A stretch of 64,000 bases of DNA. Origin: Adiantum capillus-veneris. Lineage: Eukaryota > Streptophyta > Polypodiopsida > Polypodiales > Pteridaceae. The notes beneath the pieces were generated by a model, which had not been told where the DNA came from, ran no database searches, and was given only the letters and a program-made list of their open reading frames with translations. The stretch lies in contig CM043945.1 of assembly GCA_014529385.2 (NCBI GenBank), positions 4,312,312-4,376,311 of the forward strand. The letters are read 5' to 3'. Below, piece after piece: positions 33,224 to 44,330 of this stretch. Made by a program: the position numbers and the translations under genes. Every line of letters starts with the position of its first letter. Within the stretch, counting starts at the first letter, position 1.

Positions 33224-34550
33224 TGATGGCCGATTTTGAAAATCAAAGAAAAAAAAAGAAAAAAGCTTATTTTTCCTTTGCCGGAGCTTTGGCAACACTG
33301 TTGGAAGGCTCGGCACCGCCAGGTAAATCCCACGACACCTCTACGGGCATGCCCCCCCCCCCCCCCCCCCCCCTCAATTGGCCGGCCTTATCACCCTTAG
33401 GCCCCCGCTTGTTTATACCCCAGCCTAGCCGGCTGCCCTCGGTTTCAGATTCCCCTTCTCTCTTCACCCGTAGGTTATTCCCTCCCCCCCCCCGACGGGC
33501 ATCGGATGAAATGACGCCCCCCCCCTCTCTCTCTCATTTTCCCTACATACCTCTCTCTAATATCCTCTCTCTCTATCTCCCAAACCTTTCCCCCCCTACT
33601 GGCCACCCGCGGCCATGCGCAAGCCTCGAGCACTCACCCCGACCCCTCTCTCGTTTTTCCTCTCGTGCTCCCTCTGTGTCGAGCCGCATGGGAACCCCCC
33701 CCCTCTCTCTCGTTTCTTACACTCACCCTCTCCCTCTCTCACACTCTTCCCCCCCACCCCTCCCCCTCACTCACCCTCCCCTTGGCCCGCTATCCCCACC
33801 CTCTATCCCCCCCACACCATTGACTTCTTCCCCCTCCTCTCATCCTTGAGATAGCATGCAAGACGGAGGATAAGACAACCACCCCCCCCGGTGGGCACCC
33901 GCCCTATGGATTCCCCCTCCCTCTAGCGCTACCTCATCCTTTCTCTCTCTCTCTCATCCGTTTCAGCCCGAAGGCGCAGTGCACGGAGCCATGGAGCCCA
34001 TGCTCTCCCACACCACACACTCACACCCTCATCCTCACCCTCTCCCCAATCTAGAGATTCTCATCTTTTAATAACATCCCAAAACAAAGAAAGGGTCAAC
34101 CACACCGGGCCCACCGCTTGCTTTGTCTCCCCAATTAAGCTTACCCTAATCACACTGGGATTACCATAATCCAAGCAGCCAACACCTATAAATTGGCACT
34201 GAGAGGTCACTATCGGGGGGGGGCAGTCCATGAGAAGTCAGCACTTGGTAGAGTGTAGTGGGAAGAGTTGACACTATCACCATCACAGGGAGGAGGCTTG
34301 TGTGTTGGGTCTGCCTTGGGAATTGCACCATGCGAAGGGAGTCACGTCCATCTCTCGACTCCAATGGTCGATGCACACACATATACACGCTCTTGGTAGC
34401 GAGATTCACAATCATTGAGTCATCTTAGAGAACGCACCAAGTAGTTTACACCACCTCCTCTCTCTACCTCTCTACCTCCACGGAATGCCATTTGTAAATA
34501 CTGTAGAAATAATTCTCCCTCACACCCCCCCCAAGGGTTTTCATCATTTG

Positions 34551-34589
<39 letters not shown>

Positions 34590-34745
34590 GTTCGCGGTGT
34601 TCATATCATTGTGGTTAGCGTCCTAGTCGCTTTAAGCTAGGTGGTGCCCCCTGTTCGCTTTACCGTGAGACAGGCTGGAGGCGCGCCATTCGGCCCCCGG
34701 CGTTTTAGAGGCCGTTGGGGTTCGGGGTTCACTTTGCTCCCGTCA
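33224..34745 (+). mobile_element. Tat-like gypsy element: 5' LTR (internally deleted)
   Basis: This 1,522-bp LTR starts TGATGGCCGATTTTG and ends GCTCCCGTCA. It matches 58425-60855 throughout, except that it lacks about 780 bp present in the 3' LTR at roughly 59400-60170 and has shorter microsatellites. The left flank is copia RT sequence. Flanking 5-mers are cacat here and atata after the 3' LTR, so the TSD has decayed or was imprecise. A (CT)n tract lies at 34555-34585. Confidence 0.9.
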
Positions 34746-34806
34746 TTCGGTGCCCCCGCGGAGGATTGAACTCAAGACCTTCAGTTTACAATGCTGGAAG
34801 TGACGC
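34746..34806 (+). other. Primer-binding site with extended tRNA-like complement
   Basis: The 5' LTR is followed by CGGTGCCCCCGCG (34748-34760), complementary to a tRNA 3' end CGCGGGGGCACC(A/G). The complementarity does not stop there: the reverse complement continues with a T-arm-like GAGTTCAATCCTC and an anticodon-arm-like segment CATTGTAAACTGAAGG, whose loop would carry UGU (threonine). This resembles about 50 nt of a tRNA, far longer than the usual 12-18 nt primer site. Confidence 0.55.
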
Positions 34807-35782
34807 CCACTATGAATCATGGACGAATGGCTGAAGGAATCTTCTAACTGGAGGACGGAAGAAGAGGGGACGAAGGAGGCACTAGCCGCCTTCATTGAGG
34901 TGTTACTGCCAGGATGCAGTGTCGTCAGCATTCAAGAGGTAAATTCTCCATCTCGTGTTGCTCGTTCTAACCATAAGTTGAGAGCATCAGGAGGGAGGTT
35001 GGTGAAGTGCCAGCACTGTTGTCAACCAAGGCACACTCTGAATGAGTGCTAGCAACGAAGGCAGCGAAAGGGCTGAAGTCATCTACATTGACATTCATCG
35101 CGAAGAAGTCATTCACATCAAGGTAGGGAAGAAAACGGTGAGGCCTCTTTTCCCTAAAGAAACTACAGTCAAAGTTATAACTCCAAAGTGGCCTAAAGGG
35201 GCTACTCGAGCCAAAGGTAAGGAGGAGTTAAGCCAGTCTGGAAACACATGACCCCGAAGGGAGAAGCATCTGGCCAAGCAAGTGCTTCAGGATCAGAAAG
35301 CCGGGTTGTACCTAGTTTGCCAAAGAGGAAGTCATCCGAAGCTAAAAGGCGGAAGGTCGCCTACCGATTTGCGCGACGCATGCGAGTGCTACCAATCCAC
35401 TTTGACAATCCGGAAGAAGAAGTGGTAAGAAGATTCCCATGTCCTAGAGAAGAGTGGTTCCGTCTACTACTGCTCTCGCTATTTTGGAAAGCGAGTGGAG
35501 GATCTTCCTCCTCTCCCTGTACAACTTATCTTGAAGAATCTCTCTACCACGGATGAAACCCAGTGGGCTGGGGACGAGTTGCAACTGAATGGAGTAGAAT
35601 TCATGCAACACGCCGACTACAGAAATTACCTACAATTGCTACTAGCTAAGAGACTGGGAGTGGTCAGACGTGTCGTCATCACCCCGTACGTGCTAAGCAA
35701 CGAAGGAAAGGTGGAGCCCATGAAAGGCGACGACCTCTTGTGGATGTGCCGACTCATCAACAATGGCACGGTAAGAGTATAA
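34800..35782 (+). pseudogene. Tat-like element: pre-gag ORF1 with a CCHC motif
   Basis: Four overlapping plus frames (34819-35052, 35042-35251, 35248-35556, 35495-35782) form one decayed frame between the primer site and gag. The first part ends in CQHCCQPRHTLNEC, an exact C-x2-C-x4-H-x4-C zinc knuckle, followed at once by a stop. Later parts are basic (SLPKRKSSEAKRRK) and then look globular (EDLPPLPVQLILKN, YLQLLLAKRLGVVRRVV). Ogre-type members of the Tat lineage are known to carry an extra ORF1 of unknown role ahead of gag. The position fits, though I cannot show sequence homology. Confidence 0.6.
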
Positions 35783-36115
35783 TTAAGTATTCCACCCTCT
35801 GTGCATGATGTAAAACGGGCCGACGACATTCCCGTTTAGATTCCTGCAACATATGCATGTGAATATCTATGTAGATAGGAAAGTCTTCTACCAACAGAAG
35901 ATCGTACACCTATTCGGTGCGGGTGGTAATAGGAGAAATCCTCAATTCCCCAAACCCTATCATTCTCCCCATATTATATTACCATCATTCCTTTAATGTT
36001 TCTATATGTATCCTGTTTTAACCTATCCACCAATCCCTGTAAAAAGCCGTTATGAGCCGATACTGTTAATGTTATGTAAAAAAAAAAGAGTTTTGTAATT
36101 TCCTGAGTCACTACC
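35783..36115 (+). other. Spacer between ORF1 and gag
   Basis: A/T-rich and non-coding, with a poly-A run at 36077-36088. In Ogre-like elements a region here can be spliced, but I cannot place splice sites. Confidence 0.35.
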
Positions 36116-36919
36116 ATGGCAAGTGTTTCTTTCCCTACGTTCAGTGGAAAGAAGGAAGAGGATCTCACCACCGACTTTTTGGATTTTGACATTGCTTGTG
36201 TCGTCTCCAACAAAGATGACAACGCTTTACGACTTATAATTTTTCCTCTACTGATGAAAGTAGAGGCCAAGTCCTGGTATTATGCATTTCCCCAGGCCAC
36301 CAAGCATGCATGGGATGTGTTAAGGGCTGCTTTTGTAAAGAGGTTTGGTGGAGGCACAACCTCGGAGAAGCTATGGCAGCTACTAACACAATTAAAGCAG
36401 GGAGGTCTGCTGGAGTATGCCACCTACGAGTCCAAGTTTGTGGACTTATGGGAGAGATGGGTTGCCTCACTGGAGGAAGACAAAGGAGCACCTAATTTCC
36501 TAAAGAAGGACCGTTTCATTGCTGGTCTATGGTCACCGCTTAGAGAGAAGGTGAAGGGAAGGTTTCCTGCAACATATGAGTTGGCAGTCGAAGTAGCCCG
36601 CCTTAAAGACAAGAAGCTGCGCATGCAATCAAGAGTAAATGAGGCAGAGGAAACAATCTCGGCCCGACCAACCTCAGTGACTGCAACAACCAATCATAGA
36701 GTCCAACCGCAGGAGGCATCAGAAGAGCAGCAAGACCTGCTGAGTCGCATCACCACCCAACTAGAGAGTTTATCTATGCATCTGGTGCAGCAAGGGAATG
36801 CACCTGGCAGGAATCCAGAACAAAGAAGAGGACAGCGAAGGCAGAACCAAGAGTACAACTGTTACAACTGCGGGGAAGATGGCCATGGAATGTACTACTA
36901 CCCACACCCGAGGAGGTAG
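36116..36919 (+). CDS. Tat-like element: Gag
   Basis: A 267-codon frame opens at the ATG in ACTACCATGGCAAGT (36116). It carries the gypsy capsid domain: FPLLMKVEAKSWYYAFP, WDVLRAAFVKRFGG, LWQLLTQLKQGGLLEYATYE and FIAGLWSPLREKVKGRFP. A Gln-rich linker leads to the zinc knuckle CYNCGEDGHGMYY, whose fourth ligand (Cys) is Tyr, so the knuckle is broken by one apparent G-to-A change. A stop follows at 36917, and in-frame Pro-rich and Lys-rich sequence continues toward the protease. The capsid domain is intact. It would form the virus-like particle of the element. Confidence 0.85.
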   Translation: MASVSFPTFSGKKEEDLTTDFLDFDIACVVSNKDDNALRLIIFPLLMKVEAKSWYYAFPQATKHAWDVLRAAFVKRFGGGTTSEKLWQLLTQLKQGGLLEYATYESKFVDLWERWVASLEEDKGAPNFLKKDRFIAGLWSPLREKVKGRFPATYELAVEVARLKDKKLRMQSRVNEAEETISARPTSVTATTNHRVQPQEASEEQQDLLSRITTQLESLSMHLVQQGNAPGRNPEQRRGQRRQNQEYNCYNCGEDGHGMYYYPHPRR

Positions 36920-37855
36920 AATTTCAATAGAGGGGGGAGACAGAATCAGATCTCTTCGCCAAGAGCAAGACCACCACCACCTAGGCAACCAGGACCAATC
37001 CCACCAGTCCAAATCCTTCGACCACCTGTACAACAACAACAACCACCACCCCTACCTCTCATTTTGCCACTACCCCCACCACCTGCTGTGAACCAAGCGG
37101 TGAGTGTTATTAGCTTGGAGGCTAAAGGGAAGGCAAAGGTAGAAGAATCAGTTCGAGAGAAGCACAAAGAAAAAGCGAAGGTAGAAGAAGTGGATGCTAT
37201 GGGAGTGAAGCGTGCGAGACACGAAGAAGCATCTCAAAGATAAAAGAAGATAAAAGGGAAGGCGGAATCTAGCAAGCAAGCAGCTAAATCGCGGTGGAAG
37301 ATAGACATCGTGGACTTCTCACTAGGTGAGTATGCAAAACCCTATGACTTAGTTCAGGATGTGTTAATGCAGGGCCCGAAGATAACTTGGCCCCAATTAC
37401 TCCACCTTGCACCTAGAATGAGAAGGCAATGGACAAAAATGGTAAGTACCAGGAAATCAAGGCCCAGGATAGCTAGGGCTATCTCTGGAAGGGATCTTGA
37501 CGACATCCTACCAACCATGGACGCTCACATCAAGGGGCAACGAATCTCAAATGTATATATAGATGGTGGCGCGCAAATATGCGTCATGAGTGAAAAGATG
37601 ATGCACCATCTAGGTCTAGAGGTAAGTAGGCCGGCAACCTGCCGAGCCAAGATGGCAAACAATGTAAGAGTGAAATGCGTGGGCATTGTAAATGCGGTCA
37701 GAGTAAAAGCATTCAATACAGAAGTGGAGGTAGGCATCTTCGTCATGCCACACAAAGGGGAGGGCTACCCCATCATTCTTGGGAGGCCTTGGCTTATGGC
37801 CATGGAAGCTAAACAAGACTGGAGCACCTGGATGATTCAGATGAAGGACGCCTAA
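36920..37855 (+). pseudogene. Tat-like element: Pro/Lys linker and protease
   Basis: After the gag stop the frame continues through a Pro/Gln-rich stretch (37000-37090) and a charged one (37120-37290). The clean 181-codon block at 37310-37855 contains RISNVYIDGGAQICVMSEKM, the protease active site in its Asp-Gly-Gly form, and GYPIILGRPWLMAME, the C-terminal strand. This is a retropepsin-like aspartic protease that would cleave Gag-Pol. A stop at 37853 separates it from the linker to RT. Confidence 0.85.
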
Positions 37856-38970
37856 GGGAAGTCCATATTCTACGACATGAGGTCTGGAAAGCAGCGCAAC
37901 ATGATCTTGGAGGCTTCAGAAGATGAGTCCACCAGCGACTACTCGTCTACTTGAGGAGAAGAGACGACCACCATCGACAGAAGTGACAGTAGCATCGAAG
38001 GGATGGGGGTCATTCTTAAAGACCCAAACAATTTTACACAATGTGACACACCCTTGACAAACCAAGAGGGATCATCAGGAATGTAGTCCTTGGAGGATGC
38101 AAGTTAGTTACAAAAAATTCTCTCAAATGAGTTAATCAATGAAGAAAGGAAGGAGTATGTCTCCATGCTAGGTAACTTCACTACTTTGTTCATTGATGGC
38201 TATGATGATATCACAGGAATTATAGTAGTGCAACACAATATAAAGCTCAAGGAAGGCAGTAAACTCGCATTACAAAAGCTAAGAAGACTTGGAGTAATCC
38301 AACAAGAGACACTGCTTAAAGAAGTGAAAAGTTTGCTACAAGCAGGTTTCATCTACCCTGTCGAGGACTCAGAATGGGTCTCCCCAGTAGTAGTCACACA
38401 AAAAAGAAATGGTAAGTGGAGAGTCTGTGTGGATTATAAACCTCTCAATGCAGCCATGAAGAGGGATCACTTTCCCCTCCCATTCCAGGATGAAATACTC
38501 AATGAAGTGGCAGGTCACGAGTGGTACACAGTGTGCGATGGCTACTCAGGATACTTCCAGATTAGCATTGCAGAAGAAGATAAGAAGAAGACAACCTTCA
38601 TCACACCTTGGGGATGTTTTGCCTACAGAGTGTGCCGTTTGGCCTCACTAATGCCCCAGCCACATTTCAGCGCTATGTGAATTTTGTTTTCCAACCCTAC
38701 TTTGTAACATCAATACGGGTTTTCATAGATGATTTTTTCATCTATAGCTCACGAGCCCTTCATTTAAGCAAAGTCTATGATGGCTTAACCAGGCTACAAA
38801 CCTTGGGTGGCCAACTCAACGTGGATAAGTGCCACATTGGTGAAAGCAATGTCACTCTCCTTGGTCATGTAATTTCAGAAAAAGGGATCGAGGCTGACCC
38901 TAGCAAGATTCAGGCACTGGTATCTTTATCGTCACCCACCACCGCCAAGCAACTGGTTTCTTTCCTTTAG
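37856..38970 (+). pseudogene. Tat-like element: reverse transcriptase
   Basis: Fingers and palm: LQAGFIYPVEDSEWVSPVVV, QKRNGKWRVCVDYKPLN and WYTVCDGYSGYFQISIAEED. A frameshift at about 38635 then moves the frame within YRV..FGLTNAPATFQRYV, followed by IRVFIDDFFIYS (catalytic Asp pair at about 38727-38732, Phe-Ile in place of Tyr-Val) and LGHVISEKGIEADPSKIQAL. One frameshift and the stop at 38968 are the main defects. This would make cDNA from the element RNA, primed by the tRNA at 34746. Confidence 0.9.
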
Positions 38971-39714
38971 AAAGTAAGATACTTAAGCAGGTTCATTCAC
39001 CTGCTATCTCAAGTGGTCCTTCCCCTACAACAACTCACCCAGAGGGATGTCTTCTCATGGAGTGAAGAGAATGAGCAGCAGTTTACTGAGGTAAAGCACA
39101 TCCTAGCTAAGCTTCCCACTATTTCACCTCCTAGATGGGACGAGCCATTTTATGTGAACCCTAGTATGGGAAGTGATACACTCGGAGCCGTGCTAATGCA
39201 AAAGGACCCCAAAACTTCTTTCATGCGTCCTATTTACTTCTCTAGTCGTGTCATGACCCCGTCAAAAAAGGGATTTACCGAAGTAGAACACATGGTTATG
39301 GCACTAATGTTTGCCACCACAAAGTTCCGCTCCTATCTCCCGCCTAGACCCTTTGTAATCCTGACAATGGAAGAGGTTTTCCCATATGTAATGCGACACA
39401 TGGATGTCTCATCTAGGATCTCAAAGTGGTTGATTAGATTACAAGAGTTTGACTACATCATGCAAGTAGAAAACTCCACCCGGGCTAGTTTAGCGGGAAT
39501 TCTCACTCATCGCCATTATGAGAAGAAGCTGAAGGTCAATACGAAAGCAAAGGAAGAAACACCAATGGTAGAAAGTCCTAGGCTAGAAAGAGCTCACTCT
39601 CTTTTCTTTGACGGAGCATACAAGAGAACAATGGATGAGTCTGTAGCAGGCATAGTCATTTTCAATGAACAGCAAGAGAGAGTATTCTCCATCGGGCAGT
39701 TATTACACTCCCAC
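38971..39714 (+). pseudogene. Tat-like element: RNase H and first half of the second RNase H
   Basis: The first RNase H (39013-39520) reads FYVNPSMGSDTLGAVLMQKD, FTEVEHMVMALMFATTKFRS and WLIRLQEFDYIMQVEN; its first catalytic Asp position is unclear. A linker leads to a second domain beginning AHSLFFDGAYKR and VAGIVIFNEQQERVFSIGQ (39590-39714), the Asp-bearing first strand of the archaeal-type RNase H that marks Tat-lineage gypsy elements. The second domain is split at 39714 by the 17-kb element and resumes at 56897. Confidence 0.85.
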
Positions 39715-40648
39715 TGTTGGACGGTTATGCCACGATGGACGTCAGCACAGCGAGAACTCGCCTAACATATGATGTCAGCTAAGGAAGAAGCTCGACCTGC
39801 AGGCGCGTGGAAGTAAGCATAAGGTGTCAACCTACACTCGACCGACTCCTAACTAATTCCTATAGAGGTCTCTACCAATTGTCTAAGTCACAGCCTTCAA
39901 GAGTGCATAAGAGGAAACTTCCTACAACGCTTTCTAGAGCCGAACACCCATCAAACAATCTCAAAACACCATCGAACTTGAAGGAGACCCTACTAATACC
40001 AATAGGTCGCTCTCCCTAAGGTCTATGAACCAAAATCCCAACCCAAAACACCCGGTGCAAAATCACGTAGGATGTATGGCCGAAATCTGCAGGTCTTCGT
40101 TTCCGAAATCTAAAGTGCCTAATGTGTAGTTCTACTCAATGTGAACGTGTAGATATGCTGCAATGCAAAATCAGACAACGTATGCTCACCCAAACACCCG
40201 ATGAAGCTCGTAGAAGGAGCTCGCAAAACCGGACCGTACGCGCGCAATGTAGGTATCGGCACGTAGCTCTCGTCGGGGGCAACACGCTGCACCTCTCCGC
40301 ACTCGATTCCGACCATCGAAGCACACGTAGAGTCAGGATGAAGCTCACACTCTCTCTCGTACACAGTACGCTCACTCACAGACTTCAAAACTTGTTTTAA
40401 AAATGACGAAAGGGTTTTTTCATTAAGGTCAAAAAGTGGTATATATACCTTACAATTCTCAAACCCTAAAGTTCCAAAATCAACCATCTACTCAATCTAA
40501 CTATCAAAACTGGGATACAATCTGGAAACTTCTATAAGTCCCAATATTTACAAGGTGAAAAATCAAGTTTTCCTCAATGAATGAATAATTACAAAAATAA
40601 TAATCCGTCGAGTAGTTAGTTGCCATGGGGTGTGTCCAGCTTCTAACA
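39715..40648 (-). mobile_element. 17-kb gypsy element: 3' LTR, TSD cccac
   Basis: This 934-bp LTR on the minus strand starts TGTTAGAAGCTGG at 40648 and ends CCAACA at 39715. Perfect TSD cccac at 39710-39714 and 56892-56896. Aligned by eye with the other LTR (55958-56891, the same length, no gaps), it differs at about 48 of 934 positions, mostly transitions, or about 5%. It contains a half-site of the palindrome family (CGTAGGATGT, 40066-40075). Confidence 0.95.
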
Positions 40649-40663
40649 CTCCCCCCCTCCTTG
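40649..40663 (-). other. Polypurine tract of 17-kb element
   Basis: The minus strand reads AAGGAGGGGGGGAG immediately before the TG of the 3' LTR. It fixes the orientation of the element and would prime plus-strand synthesis. Confidence 0.85.
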
Positions 40664-40700
40664 CTCATGTCGTCCCCGACATGACCGCTGATCTGCTTCT

Positions 40701-43700
40701 TCATCGTATCGTTTCTCGCATCTTTAGTAGAGATTCGTATCTTTCATGCAAGTTCATCATTGTAGGGCCAAAAATGTCAGTGTTTATTGTGAAGAAGCCT
40801 GTGTAGAACGCTTCTTCAAAAGCATGGAGGTGATAGGATGGTAGAAACATTATCCTTTGATACAGCGCATGTATCACCTCCTTGGAAGGCTGACCAGACA
40901 GATCATAAGCGCATCTGTAAGTATCTTGGAAGAAAAAGATGTTGTCGGTCACCTGGCCTGGCTTGAAAGTCTCGAACACTGCTAAGGGGGTTCTGCAAAT
41001 TTTCCTCATCATAATGCATGTAAGGTCAGGTGAGCCAGTGAACAACTTGATGGTGCCCGTTAGGGTTTTCACCATGTATTGGACACTTATTCTCTCACCT
41101 GCCTTCAAGCCTGACAGCTTAGGGTAGTTCAGCCAAGTGGGTTGGTTCCTTTGTAATATTTCCTAGGCTTTCCACGTCTTGATCCTTTGTAGAGGACAAA
41201 AGCTGAGGTTGTCTCTGATATTTTTCGGTGCCTCTACCAAGTGGATTAGGTATTGTGGGTACTTTGTAAGCCAGGCCTTCCTCCACTTTGGCTGAGAATC
41301 AACAATGAGCCTGACCCCTTCTGGTTGTGAGGTATCTGCATTGGACAGTGGTACTGTTGGCTCTTCTCTGATCCGCTTTTTGATAGTAGCTGCTTCATAT
41401 TTCAGCAATGGATATGGGAGAGAGGGTTGAAGCCACTCGTGTCGGAGGTTTCTGGTGTCGATCTTCTGAATGGTCATAGACTTGAAGACCCTCTGCTCCC
41501 ACTCCAAGGCTTCCTTTGTGGTCTCTCTGAGCTCCACCTCTATTGCTTTTCGCAATTTTTCTTCCTCTTCCTGTGTTAGATCCTGCGGCTCTTGAGAGGA
41601 TCCTTCTAGGATTTCCTCTTGCATAGGCGTGTCCACTGGATCTGCCACATTTTCTAAGTCAATGCCCTCATTGGCCGCTGGCCCTGTGCTCTCTCGCTCT
41701 CCTGCTTGCTGTCCTTTTAACTCCTCAATTTGCCTCAGGAGTTTTTGCTTTTCAGTTTCTGCTTCTTCGCCCATATTCACGAGGAGGTCATTTAGTTCGA
41801 CGTTTATTCTCTCCGCCTCCTCGAGCTTTCTCTTCATGCTTTCTACTTCCTCTTGTAGGGCTTTTTGGCCTTCTTCCATTCTCATTTGCATGACAATAGA
41901 TCCTTCTGCCATCATCAATCTCTGCTTTTTCTCTAGAGTCAGCTCTTTCTGAAGTTCTTGCATTTGTTCTTCATAGAGTTGACTCTCAGTCGTGATTTGA
42001 GTCGAGCTAGTAGCTCGACTCTGGCAGGTGATGCTCGCAGCCTCTGGATGGTCTGATCTTTTACTTTGAGTTGGTCCTTGAGCTCAAGGACCTCATCCTG
42101 GCTTGCTTCTTGATCTATCTCAGCCCTTTCCTTGGCGTTTCTCATGGCTTCTACTTCTTTAGATTCTTCTGCCAGCTGTAGTGTCAGGTTATCTCTTTCC
42201 TTCTCGGCATCTAGCAGTGAATTGTTGAGCTGTTGACACTCTTCTTCAACTGCTTGCATTCTTTTTGCGGCTGCTTGATTGGCTTCCTCCATTGCCTGGC
42301 AACTTTGTAGTGCCCTTGCTAGGCTGGCCTGTAGCTCAGCTTCTCTCTCCTTTTGCCTCTGGCTTTGTCCTTGCAGAGCGTCTACTTCCATTTTAATCTT
42401 TACTTCAGTGGCCTTGAGAGCTGTCATCTCTTTCTCTGAAGCCATGGATTTCACTCTCAACCCTGTTAACTTCGTCATCACCACGTCCCAATCGTTGGAG
42501 GGCGGGTGCAGGTCCACTGTATCTGTAGCATATTCCTTTAGTTCCACTAGTCTGATGCCTTGCATCTGTTCTTTAGGCCCTATCCTCGCCAAGTCGAATG
42601 CGACTGTGGCGGCTTCTTCCTTCCTGTATCCTGCAGCTAGCAGGTCCAAAAATGCGTAACAAGAATCTTCTAATTCTTTTTTATCACTTCGAGGCTTAGC
42701 CTCTTCTTTTGGCTCCGGCTCTTGTCTCTGCTCTTGCTCACCTGCTTGCTGTTCTTCTTGTTTGTCCTCAGCCTCCTTATCTTCTGGTGGAGGGCTGCTA
42801 GGAGGTGGTGAGGGCTGTGGGCTGTGGGCTGGGTTTAGGGTTGGCCGGTAGAGATGCAGGCTTGCCCTTTAAATCCCTGTCTTCTTTAGTTTTTCTTTCT
42901 CTTTCTTGGCTCTCTTGCTCATCTAGCAGTTTCTGCCGTATTTGCTGTACTTCCTCCTCTGTGAAAGGGACGTGTGGTATATTCTCTGATGCAGCATCAA
43001 GAATCTCAAAATTCTTGATATAGTCCTCAAATCGGTCCCTTTGCACTCTTCGGGACGATCCTGACATAGACTCTAGAGAAGGCTTCCAGAATTCACTTAA
43101 ATCACCCTTGAGGGCTCTCTTTGCTCGGAAGCTTTCCATCAGCCTCTCTAGTCTTGCCGCTTTCTGTGACCTTGTTTCTTTGGCAGGCACTTGGGCAAAT
43201 TCCTTCTTTCCTTTCTTTTGCTCGGGCTCCTCCTCTTGAACTGGCTCTAGCCGTCTTTTTAGTCTTGTAGCCACCCTTGGTGCTCTTTGAGGCTCATCTT
43301 CCTTGTCTTCTTTTAGCCTTAGCCAGTCGTTCTGAGACGGGGGGTCAGGCCACCTTCCTTTTGCGTGTAGTGCCCCATAAATCACCTTGGTGATTAGTTC
43401 TCCTGGCACTATATAGGTTGGCTTCTTGTTGCACATATTTACTAGGTTGTCATGTATGTATGCCGCATAGTTGATTATCTTTGGGGTGCCTTTCGTCATT
43501 GCCCAAGTGAATGTCGTGGCAATTGCACCTGGCAGCATCCTGTACTTCTGTGGCCTCTTCGTGCACATGTAGAAGTACTGGTTGTACAACTGGCTCATGA
43601 TTGCCACTCTTGGGTTGGCAATGTCTTCAAAGGTGTAATTTCCCTTCTTCTCATTGTACAACTTGAACTCATCCCTTCTTTTTGTTACACTATCCCCCTT

Positions 43701-44139
43701 GTTGGAGAGGTCTAGTGCATCTGCTACAACCCGCTCAATGATTATTATCTCTGTTTCTGGCCTGCCTTGTAGATCTGTTACTTTGGCCACTCCATCCTCT
43801 TTAATGCTTGTCACAAACTCCGAGACTCTCTTGATGTCCACCCCTGCCGGTATTGCTTCAAAGTAGTTGTGGAGATCAATCTTCTCCAAGTATCCGGCCA
43901 TCGCTTCGTACGAACTCATTGAGTTCTCTTGGCAGCATTGGTAGCTTGATAACATTGCCTTCAATGTCTTTGAACACTCCTTGGTAGATCTTTAGGTCGT
44001 TGGACACTTACTGATCTTCTTGTATCCATGTGCTGGTGGGCTTTAGTGTTCCTTCTGGAATGACGAAGGGTTCCACTTCTTCCAGGTAATCCTTGATGGT
44101 CATTCTTTTCTTCTTTGCCGGTGACTTCGCGGCTGCCAT
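40701..44139 (-). pseudogene. 17-kb element: ORF3, long coiled-coil frame in envelope position
   Basis: A minus-strand frame of about 1,150 codons runs from the ATG at 44139 (MAAAKSPAKKKRM, a basic NLS-like start) to a stop at 40701, 38 bp before the polypurine tract. Breaks: a TAA near 44010, frameshifts near 43930, 42810 and 41955, and a stop at 41161. The N-terminal third (43964-43330) looks globular, with RMLPGAIATTFTWAMTKG and YIVPGELITKVIYGAL. It recalls the putative plant transposon domain found in Athila-type elements, but that is inference. The middle is charged, with bipartite KR clusters, then a long heptad-like coil (42560-41740: LQASLARALQSCQAMEEAN, EEVESMKRKLEEAERIN). The C-terminus (41160-40701) looks globular again. 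No signal peptide or membrane segment is visible, so it is not a classical envelope protein. Confidence 0.65.
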
Positions 44140-44306
44140 AGATCCTATTGCACTCAGTAATCCGAAGTTAGCGTTTTTTTTCATATTAGCTGCGAAACTG
44201 AGTTTTACTTATCCAAATGACTTGAAAATTGAAAATAAAGCTTAAAAGGAACTTGTAAAGCTATGCATGTGCTCACAGTGCAAATCTGGCCCAAAAATTT
44301 TCATTT

Positions 44307-44330
44307 AGACATCCTACGCGTAGGATGTCT
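44307..44330. repeat. 24-nt perfect palindrome, copy 1
   Basis: Half-site AGACATCCTACG followed by its exact reverse complement. A partial half-site follows at 44591-44602 (AGACATCCTGCG). Confidence 0.95.

Noticed and set aside
33208-33849. 213-codon Pro/Ser-rich plus-strand frame
   Set aside because: It is produced by C-rich simple sequence in the Tat-like LTR and starts in copia sequence. There is no domain, and the matching region of the other LTR has a different frame.
41629-43866. Plus-strand Ser/Phe-rich frames opposite ORF3
   Set aside because: They are mirror frames of the Glu/Lys/Ala-rich coiled-coil coding strand. ORF3 has the length, the continuity and the element orientation.
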